A stretch of DNA of 64,000 bases, taken from contig JAGAQG010000053.1 in NCBI GenBank assembly GCA_017622875.1, positions 1 through 64,000 on the forward strand. Direction: 5' to 3'. The position numbers and the translations under genes are program-made. The notes below the pieces were generated by a model. It did no database searches. It saw only the letters and a list, made by a program, of their open reading frames with translations, and was not told where the DNA came from. Shown here in pieces: positions 58,830 to 64,000 of the stretch. Every line of letters starts with the position of its first letter. Position 1 is the first letter of the stretch. This DNA is from Lachnospiraceae bacterium (GTDB lineage Bacteria; Bacillota; Clostridia; Lachnospirales; Lachnospiraceae).

Positions 58830-60128
58830 ATGTTTGCAGACAGAGCGAAAATTATCATTCGTTCCGGTAAAGGTGGTAACGGTCATGTGTCCTTCAGACG
58901 TGAGCTGTTCGTTCCGGATGGCGGTCCGGACGGCGGTGACGGCGGACGCGGCGGCGATGTCATCTTTGAAGTGGACGATGGTTTAAATACATTATCAGAA
59001 TTCAGACACCGCAGAAAATTCTCTGCCACAGACGGAGAAGAAGGCGGTAAACGTAAATGTCACGGAAAAGACGGTGAAGACATCATTTTAAAAGTTCCGG
59101 AAGGAACTGTCATTAAAGATGCTGCCAGCGGTAAGGTTATCGCGGACATGTCTGGTGACAACAGAAAAGTGACAGTTTTAAAAGGCGGACGCGGTGGTAT
59201 CGGAAACATGCATTTTGCGACAGCGACTATGCAGGCTCCAAAATACGCCAAACCAGGAAAACCGGCACAGGAACTGGAAGTTTTATTAGAGCTGAAGGTT
59301 ATCGCTGATGTTGGTCTTGTAGGATTCCCAAATGTTGGTAAATCCACATTCCTTTCCCGCGTAACAAATGCACGTCCAAAGATTGCAAATTATCACTTTA
59401 CAACACTGACTCCAAACCTTGGAGTTGTAGATTTAGATGGCGGCGGGTTCGTCATCGCAGACGTACCGGGACTCATCGAAGGTGCAGCAGAGGGTGTGGG
59501 ACTTGGACATGATTTCCTTCGCCACATTGAAAGAACACGCTGCATGATTCACATTGTAGATGCGGCTTCCACAGAAGGGAGAGATCCGATTGAAGATATC
59601 TATGCAATCAATAAAGAACTGGCTTCGTATAATGAAGAGATTGCCAGCCGTCCGCAGATCATTGCAGCGAATAAAGTGGATGCAATTTATGACGATGGTG
59701 AAGGTGAAAATCCAATCGACCGCATTCGTGCAGAGTTTGAGCCACAGGGCTACAAAGTCATCCCGATCTCAGCAGTAACAGGTCAGGGCATCAAAGAGCT
59801 TCTCTATGAAGCAAAACGAATGCTGGATGAAAATCCGGTGAAAGAAGTCGTATTCGAACAGGAATTTTTCCCGGAACTGGAAATCGGATTCGATGCAAAT
59901 CTGCCATTTACAGTGGAAAAATCTACAGAAGAAGAAAACACCTACATTGTGGAAGGTCCACGTATCGAAAAAATGCTGGGTTATACAAATCTGGAATCAG
60001 AAAAGGGATTTGCGTTCTTCCAGAAATTCTTAAAAGAAACAGGTATCTTAGAACAGCTTGAAGAAGCTGGTATTCAGGAAGGTGATACAGTTCGTATGTA
60101 CGGACTTGTATTTGACTACTACAAATAA
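58830..60128 (+). CDS. obgE: GTPase ObgE
   Basis: 432 residues. Gly-rich OBG domain (1 to about 158, DGGPDGGDGGRGGDVIF), G domain with GFPNVGKST, DVPGLIEGA and NKVD, and a C-terminal OCT domain (about 350-432) of the Firmicutes type. It acts in late 50S assembly and links growth to sporulation and the stringent response. CGAAAGGAG precedes the ATG. The rplU-rpmA-obgE order is standard. Confidence 0.97.
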   Translation: MFADRAKIIIRSGKGGNGHVSFRRELFVPDGGPDGGDGGRGGDVIFEVDDGLNTLSEFRHRRKFSATDGEEGGKRKCHGKDGEDIILKVPEGTVIKDAASGKVIADMSGDNRKVTVLKGGRGGIGNMHFATATMQAPKYAKPGKPAQELEVLLELKVIADVGLVGFPNVGKSTFLSRVTNARPKIANYHFTTLTPNLGVVDLDGGGFVIADVPGLIEGAAEGVGLGHDFLRHIERTRCMIHIVDAASTEGRDPIEDIYAINKELASYNEEIASRPQIIAANKVDAIYDDGEGENPIDRIRAEFEPQGYKVIPISAVTGQGIKELLYEAKRMLDENPVKEVVFEQEFFPELEIGFDANLPFTVEKSTEEENTYIVEGPRIEKMLGYTNLESEKGFAFFQKFLKETGILEQLEEAGIQEGDTVRMYGLVFDYYK

Positions 60129-60140
60129 ACAGAGGTTATT

Positions 60141-60449
60141 ATGACAAGCAAACAGAGAGCATATTTAAAAGGTCTCGCCATGACAATGGAACCAATTTTT
60201 CAGGTTGGGAAAAACAGTGTTACGACAGAAAACGTAGAAGCAATCAGACAGGCTTTAGATAAAAGAGAATTAATTAAGATCAGTGTTCTCCAGAACTGTG
60301 AAGATGATGCAAGAGAAATCGCAGAAGTCATCGCAGAAAGAACACGTTCTCAGGTCGTTCAGGTCATTGGCAAAAAGATTGTTCTTTATAAAGAGGGAAA
60401 AGATAAGAACAAAAAAATTGAGCTTCCAAAAGCGAAAAAAAATGTGTAA
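60141..60449 (+). CDS. yhbY: YhbY/CRS1-YhbY (CRM domain) RNA-binding protein
   Basis: 102 residues. CRM domain with TSKQRAYLKGLAMTMEPIFQVGKNSVT and the closing VQVIGKKIVLYKEGK. It binds pre-50S ribosomal RNA. AGAGG precedes the ATG after a short spacer. Its end overlaps the nadD start by 8 bases, and it is 12 bases after obgE, so it is in a chain of ribosome assembly genes. Confidence 0.94.
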   Translation: MTSKQRAYLKGLAMTMEPIFQVGKNSVTTENVEAIRQALDKRELIKISVLQNCEDDAREIAEVIAERTRSQVVQVIGKKIVLYKEGKDKNKKIELPKAKKNV

Positions 60450-61053
60450 AAAAATCGGTATTTTAGGCGGAACCTTTGACCCGTTCCATAAGGGGCACTT
60501 CATGCTGGCAAAAACAGCTTACGAGCAGTTTGATCTGGATGAGGTGTGGATCATGCCAAATGGAAATCCGCCCCATAAAAAGAATATAGAACAAACTGAT
60601 TTTGAAATCAGATGCGAAATGATTCGGCTTGCTACGAAAGAAGCTGATTATATGAAGCTTTGTACAGTAGAAGGTTCAGAAGAGAGTTTTCATTATACCT
60701 ATCAGACTTTAGAATATTTCTATGAAAGATACCCGGAAAAGAAGTTTTATTTCATTATCGGCGCGGATTCTCTGAATGACTTTCCTACATGGAGAGAACC
60801 CGGAAAAATTGTCGCATTATGCACGCTTTTGGTAGCATGCAGGGATGAATCCGGTTTCAGGGAATTAGAAGCGAAAATCGCCGAAATGGAGCGTTTATTC
60901 GGTGCAAAATGTCTGATCATGAATTCTCCGAAGGTAGATGCTGCAAGCAGTGAAATCCGGGAAATGGTTTCAAAGGGTCAGGACGTTTCTATCTACGTGG
61001 GACAAGAAGTCGGTGACTATATCAAAAAATTTAATCTTTATTTAAGATTCTGA
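60442..61053 (+). CDS. nadD: Nicotinate-nucleotide adenylyltransferase
   Basis: 203 residues. It makes deamido-NAD from nicotinate mononucleotide and ATP. MCKKIGILGGTFDPFHKGHF holds the HxGH motif; IIGADSLNDFPTW and the final ASSEIREMV are typical. The ATG at 60442 lies inside the end of yhbY and has little ribosome binding site of its own, so translation is probably coupled. It precedes yqeK by 15 bases. Confidence 0.95.
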   Translation: MCKKIGILGGTFDPFHKGHFMLAKTAYEQFDLDEVWIMPNGNPPHKKNIEQTDFEIRCEMIRLATKEADYMKLCTVEGSEESFHYTYQTLEYFYERYPEKKFYFIIGADSLNDFPTWREPGKIVALCTLLVACRDESGFRELEAKIAEMERLFGAKCLIMNSPKVDAASSEIREMVSKGQDVSIYVGQEVGDYIKKFNLYLRF

Positions 61054-61068
61054 TCATGAGGTTCGCAA

Positions 61069-61650
61069 ATGGCTGAATATGATTTAAAATTATTACAGAA
61101 ACAGATGAAGGAAGAGTTAAGCGACGACCGTTATGAACATACCCTTGGGGTAATGTACACAGCAGAAAGTCTTGCCATGCGTTATGGCGTAGATATGACA
61201 AAGGCTGCGGTTGCGGGGCTTCTCCATGATTGTGCAAAATGTATTCCAAACGTACAGAAGATTAAAATATGCAAAAAGCATGATATTGAAATTTCTGAAA
61301 TGGAAGAGAAGAATCCGTCTCTTTTGCATGCAAAATTGGGTGCTTATATGGCAGAAGAGGTTTATGGGATAAATGATCCGGAAATTTTAAGTGCTATTAG
61401 ATGGCATACCACCGGAAAGCCTGATATGTCTATGCTGGATATTATCATTTATATGGCGGATTATATTGAACCAAATCGTGATAAGGCACCGGATTTAAAA
61501 GAGATCCGAAAGCTTTCCTTCGAAAACATTGAGGAAGCATTGTATCGGGTATTAGAGGGGACTTTGAACTATTTAAGTGATCGTCCTGAAACGATTGACC
61601 CGATGACAAAAGTAAGTTATGATTTTTACAAATGGAAATTGAAGAAATAA
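61069..61650 (+). CDS. yqeK: YqeK family HD-domain symmetrical Ap4A hydrolase
   Basis: 193 residues. HD-domain metal ligands are visible as RYEHTLGV, GLLHDCAK and, later, HAKLG and RWHTTGKPDMSMLDIIIYMADYIEP. YqeK members cut Ap4A symmetrically to ADP. GAGG precedes the ATG. The order nadD-yqeK-rsfS is highly conserved in Firmicutes. It ends 11 bases before the rsfS start. Confidence 0.95.
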   Translation: MAEYDLKLLQKQMKEELSDDRYEHTLGVMYTAESLAMRYGVDMTKAAVAGLLHDCAKCIPNVQKIKICKKHDIEISEMEEKNPSLLHAKLGAYMAEEVYGINDPEILSAIRWHTTGKPDMSMLDIIIYMADYIEPNRDKAPDLKEIRKLSFENIEEALYRVLEGTLNYLSDRPETIDPMTKVSYDFYKWKLKK

Positions 61651-61661
61651 GGAGGATTCCT

Positions 61662-62018
61662 ATGGCAGCAACATCAAAAGAAATGGCGAAGATCGCATAT
61701 GCAGCACTGGAAGAAAAGAAAGCAAATGACATTAAGATCATTGATATTTCCGGTGTGTCCGTACTTGCAGACTACTTTATCATTGCCAGCGGTTCCAACA
61801 GAAATCAGGTACAGGCAATGGTAGACAGCGTGCAGGAAGATCTGTACAAAAAAGCCGGTGCAGAAGCAAAACAGATTGAAGGATATCAGAGTGCAACATG
61901 GATTCTGCTCGATTATGCGGATATCATTGTGCATGTATTTGATGAAGAAAACAGATTATTCTATGATCTGGAAAGAATCTGGAGAGATGGTAAAGACATC
62001 GCAATTGAAGAGTTATAA
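61662..62018 (+). CDS. rsfS: Ribosome silencing factor RsfS
   Basis: 118 residues. It binds L14 and blocks subunit joining when nutrients are low. Motifs: IKIIDISGVSVLADYFIIASGSNRNQV and WILLDYADIIVHVFDEENRLFYDLERIW. GGAGG 6 bases before the ATG at 61662 decides the start; an upstream in-frame ATG (61632) lies inside yqeK. A terminator follows its stop by 25 bases. Confidence 0.96.
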   Translation: MAATSKEMAKIAYAALEEKKANDIKIIDISGVSVLADYFIIASGSNRNQVQAMVDSVQEDLYKKAGAEAKQIEGYQSATWILLDYADIIVHVFDEENRLFYDLERIWRDGKDIAIEEL

Positions 62019-62043
62019 TTTGACATATGTCGTCAAATAAATG

Positions 62044-62073
62044 AAGAGGGGCGGTATTTTCCGTCCCTTTTTT
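62044..62073 (+). terminator. Terminator after rsfS
   Basis: 11-bp stem (62044-62054 with 62061-62071, two G-T pairs), 6-base loop, T-run of 6 within and after the 3' arm. Confidence 0.75.
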
Positions 62074-62103
62074 GAAATTTCAGGATATAGAGGAGGAAAT
62101 TTC

Positions 62104-62709
62104 ATGCCAAAGATTTTAAGCATTGTACAGCAGACAAAGCAGAAATTTTTAAATATGTTCCAGTTTACAGTGGAAGACCGGCTTGGTCAGGAACACTTAT
62201 ATTATGTGGCATCCAGAGCGACAGAGCCTTCAAAATTAAAGGTAAATACAAGAGAGAATACCGAAGATGGCGTTATTATCTATGCAGTACATAGAGGTGA
62301 AACAGACCGTATCGTGCTCGTAAAGCAATATCGTTATTCTATTGGTGACTATATCTATGAACTTCCGGCTGGGCTTGTCGATCCGGGCGAATGTTATAAG
62401 GAAACCGCAGTACGAGAGATGAAAGAAGAAACAGGCCTTACTTTTAAACCGATTGAATGTGAGGAATGCTATCACGAACCATTTTTCACTACAATTGGAA
62501 TGACTGACGAATCCTGTCGAACCGTGTATGGAGAAGCTTATGGAGAGCCGTCAAATGAGTATCTGGAAGATACAGAGGACATTGAGGTTGTATTTGCTGA
62601 TAGAGAAATGGCGAAAGAGATTTTAAAGACCCAGAAGGCGTCTTTAATGGCGGGTTATCTTCTGATAAATTTTATTCACAGTGAAGATCCTTTCTGGTTC
62701 ATAAGATAA
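62104..62709 (+). CDS. Nudix hydrolase, ADP-ribose pyrophosphatase-like
   Basis: 201 residues. A complete Nudix box is present, [23 protein letters not shown] (written here only as the pattern G-x5-E-x7-REMKEETGL). It follows ELPA, typical of ADP-ribose pyrophosphatases. The N-terminal part has the dimerising strands seen in that group. AGGAGG 7 bases before the ATG at 62104 fixes the start; the in-frame ATG at 62041 lies upstream of the terminator. The dtd gene follows after 13 bases. Confidence 0.88.
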   Translation: MPKILSIVQQTKQKFLNMFQFTVEDRLGQEHLYYVASRATEPSKLKVNTRENTEDGVIIYAVHRGETDRIVLVKQYRYSIGDYIYELPAGLVDPGECYKETAVREMKEETGLTFKPIECEECYHEPFFTTIGMTDESCRTVYGEAYGEPSNEYLEDTEDIEVVFADREMAKEILKTQKASLMAGYLLINFIHSEDPFWFIR

Positions 62710-62722
62710 AGGAGCAAAGACT

Positions 62723-63169
62723 ATGAAATTTGTAGTGCAGAGAGTTACAGAAGCATCTGTAACGGTAGATGATAAAATTGTAGGGCAGATTGGAAAGGGA
62801 TTTTTAGTCCTTGTAGGTGTGTCTGAAGAAGATAATAAGTCGGTAGCGGATAAGTTGGTAAAAAAACTTGTGGGTCTTCGTATATTTGAAGATTCCGAAG
62901 GAAAAACAAATCTGTCCCTGGCTGATGTAGGAGGGGAACTTTTGATGATTTCCCAGTTTACTTTATATGCAAACTGTAAAAAGGGATATCGTCCGAGCTT
63001 TATTGAAGCTGGCAAGCCGGAGATGGCAAATGAATTGTATGAATATATCTGCGAAGAATGTAAAAAAAGCGTTCCTGTAGTTGAAAAAGGAATCTTTGGT
63101 GCACATATGCATGTGTCACTTTTAAATGATGGGCCATTTACAATTATCCTGGACAGCAGAGATTTATAA
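62723..63169 (+). CDS. dtd: D-aminoacyl-tRNA deacylase
   Basis: 148 residues, expected length. It removes D-amino acids wrongly attached to tRNA. Motifs: [38 protein letters not shown] (active-site Ser-Gln motif) and the C-terminal [12 protein letters not shown], where the usual GPVT cross-subunit Gly-cisPro motif reads GPFT. AAAGGAG precedes the ATG. It ends the unit; the following alarmone synthetase gene has its own promoter. Confidence 0.95.
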   Translation: MKFVVQRVTEASVTVDDKIVGQIGKGFLVLVGVSEEDNKSVADKLVKKLVGLRIFEDSEGKTNLSLADVGGELLMISQFTLYANCKKGYRPSFIEAGKPEMANELYEYICEECKKSVPVVEKGIFGAHMHVSLLNDGPFTIILDSRDL

Positions 63170-63223
63170 TTCTTAAGTAATCCTTATTTTTATTAAAATT
63201 TTGTGATTTTTCTGTCAATGCAG

Positions 63224-63252
63224 TTGAAAATCTATTAGTTCTACGTTAAAAT
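63224..63252 (+). promoter_or_regulatory. Promoter of the second alarmone synthetase gene
   Basis: TTGAAA, exactly 17 bases, TAAAAT, about 47 bases before the start codon. Confidence 0.6.
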
Positions 63253-63298
63253 ATTAATAAGCAATAATTATGATTTAACGGAGAAAGATAAGTAAATC

Positions 63299-63925
63299 AT
63301 GAGTGATGAATTATTACACATTCCTGAGGAAGAGTATCAGGAACTGATCAGACCTTATGCAGATGCCATGAATAATGTGCGTATGCGTCTGGAGGTTCTG
63401 AACAAAGACTATAGAAAAAGAAATAACAATTATCCGATCCATTTTATTCAGACCCGAATCAAAAAAAGAGCCAGTCTGGAGAAAAAACTGTTAAAGAAAG
63501 ACCTTCCGGTGACTGTAGAAGCAGCGGCAGATAATATTCGAGACATTGCAGGGATTCGTGTAATCTGTTATTTTGAAGAGGATGTTTATGCTGTTGCAGA
63601 ACGTTTAAAACAGCAGCAGGATCTTATTTTTATCAGGGAAAGAGATTATATTCAGAATCCAAAAGAAAGCGGCTATACAAGCTATCATGTAATCTATGGG
63701 GTTCCCGTATATCATGTAGATGGGATGGAATATTTTCCGGTAGAAATTCAGATTCGAACCATGTCCATGGACTTCTGGGCAAGTATGGAACATCGTATCT
63801 GTTATAAGAATGAAGAATCGAAAAAAGAAGAGCTCCAAAAGAGTCTGGTTCGATTCTCACAGGAATTAAAAGATATGGAACGAAGTATGCATGAACATTT
63901 GAACGGAAAAACTGAAGAAGAGTAA
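63299..63925 (+). CDS. Small alarmone synthetase ((p)ppGpp synthetase domain only), second copy
   Basis: 208 residues with the RelA/SpoT synthetase domain: TRIKKRASLEKKL, DIAGIRVICYF, SGYTSYHVIYG and VEIQIRTMSMDFWASMEH, including the catalytic Glu. No HD or regulatory domain. It is shorter than the copy at 39.4 kb and the two share domain order but few identical stretches outside the motifs. It is a single-gene unit with its own promoter and terminator, consistent with stress-specific transcription, as known for RelP/RelQ. Confidence 0.9.
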   Translation: MSDELLHIPEEEYQELIRPYADAMNNVRMRLEVLNKDYRKRNNNYPIHFIQTRIKKRASLEKKLLKKDLPVTVEAAADNIRDIAGIRVICYFEEDVYAVAERLKQQQDLIFIRERDYIQNPKESGYTSYHVIYGVPVYHVDGMEYFPVEIQIRTMSMDFWASMEHRICYKNEESKKEELQKSLVRFSQELKDMERSMHEHLNGKTEEE

Positions 63926-63929
63926 AGAT

Positions 63930-63964
63930 AAGGGCTTGCGATTTTCGCAAGCCCTTTAAATTTT
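63930..63964. terminator. Bidirectional terminator at the right end
   Basis: 12-bp perfect stem (63930-63941 with 63945-63956), 3-base loop, followed by AAATTTT on the plus side and preceded by TATCTTT as read on the minus side. It serves the alarmone synthetase gene and the converging partial gene. Confidence 0.85.
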
Positions 63965-64000
63965 CTATGCTTCCATGTCTGCCAGAAGTTTTTCAACACT
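63965..64000 (-). CDS. Partial gene at the right edge (C-terminal 11 residues)
   Basis: On the minus strand the last bases of the window read SVEKLLADMEA followed by TAG, next to the bidirectional terminator. That is what the end of a converging gene would look like, but 11 residues are too few to identify it. Confidence 0.4.
   Translation of the reverse strand, partial: SVEKLLADMEA

Noticed and set aside
1-64000. tRNA, rRNA, IS elements, integrases, attachment sites or CRISPR arrays
   Set aside because: None could be recognised by conserved sequence or protein signature anywhere in the window.

Overview
The window looks like a chromosome segment of an anaerobic, spore-forming acetogen of the Lachnospiraceae (Blautia-like). 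The grounds are a complete carbonyl-branch Wood-Ljungdahl cluster, sporulation genes (yqfC, yqfD, ylbJ), Firmicutes gene orders (phoH-ybeY, nadD-yqeK-rsfS, rplU-rpmA-obgE), frequent TTG starts and strong AAGGAGG ribosome binding sites. Species is not claimed. No tRNA, rRNA, CRISPR array, prophage or insertion sequence was seen, and no gap between genes exceeds about 260 bases.

Region 1 (1-7 kb): the 3' end of a GGGtGRT-family gene; a leftward small-protein group (Bfd-like [2Fe-2S] protein, a YmaF-like HxH protein with a long Asn/Arg/Glu repeat tail, and a 57-residue protein); then an ECF transporter operon (fused ATPase, EcfT, UPF0397-type S component) carrying two separate SAM hydrolase (DUF62) genes.

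Region 2 (7-25 kb): the Wood-Ljungdahl cluster. Order: His/Cys-rich protein, cooT, cooC, CODH (cooS), second cooC, two tandem acsB genes, acsD, acsC, acsE, acsV (RACo), DUF3786, then from its own promoter fhs, fchA, folD. Nickel handling comes first, followed by the CODH/ACS enzyme, the corrinoid protein and its methyltransferase and reactivator, and then the folate steps that make methylene-THF. Methylene-THF reductase, formate dehydrogenase, hydrogenase and Rnf are not in the window. FolD here lacks the conserved cyclohydrolase lysine, which fits a split of labour with FchA.

Region 3 (25-28 kb): small hypothetical genes, rlmH, an aromatic-acid-exporter-like protein and the 3' remnant of an SLC13-type transporter.

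Region 4 (28-47.7 kb): housekeeping and sporulation genes in compact, often overlapping units: yqfC-yqfD-phoH-ybeY, a DUF3048 lipoprotein, a SpoVB/MurJ-like flippase, DUF896, 5-formyl-THF cyclo-ligase, rsmD-coaD, ylbJ, an M23 peptidase, a small alarmone synthetase, several RNA-modification enzymes, YgiQ radical SAM protein, recU. rsmD appears to be transcribed from a near-consensus promoter whose start site coincides with its ATG.

Region 5 (47.7-52.7 kb): a histidine operon from a perfect consensus promoter with two unusual fusions: HisZ-HisG, and a HisF-like domain (first catalytic Asp replaced by Tyr) fused to HisI-HisE.

Region 6 (52.7-64 kb): small membrane proteins, a two-gene radical SAM pair, RNase G lacking the zinc link, prp-rplU-rpmA with an L21-leader-type 5' region, obgE, yhbY, nadD, yqeK, rsfS, a Nudix hydrolase, dtd, and a second small alarmone synthetase.

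A recurring local design is a strong hairpin plus T-run whose 3' arm holds the ribosome binding site and whose T-run abuts the next start codon (near 29.05, 34.86 and 52.73 kb).
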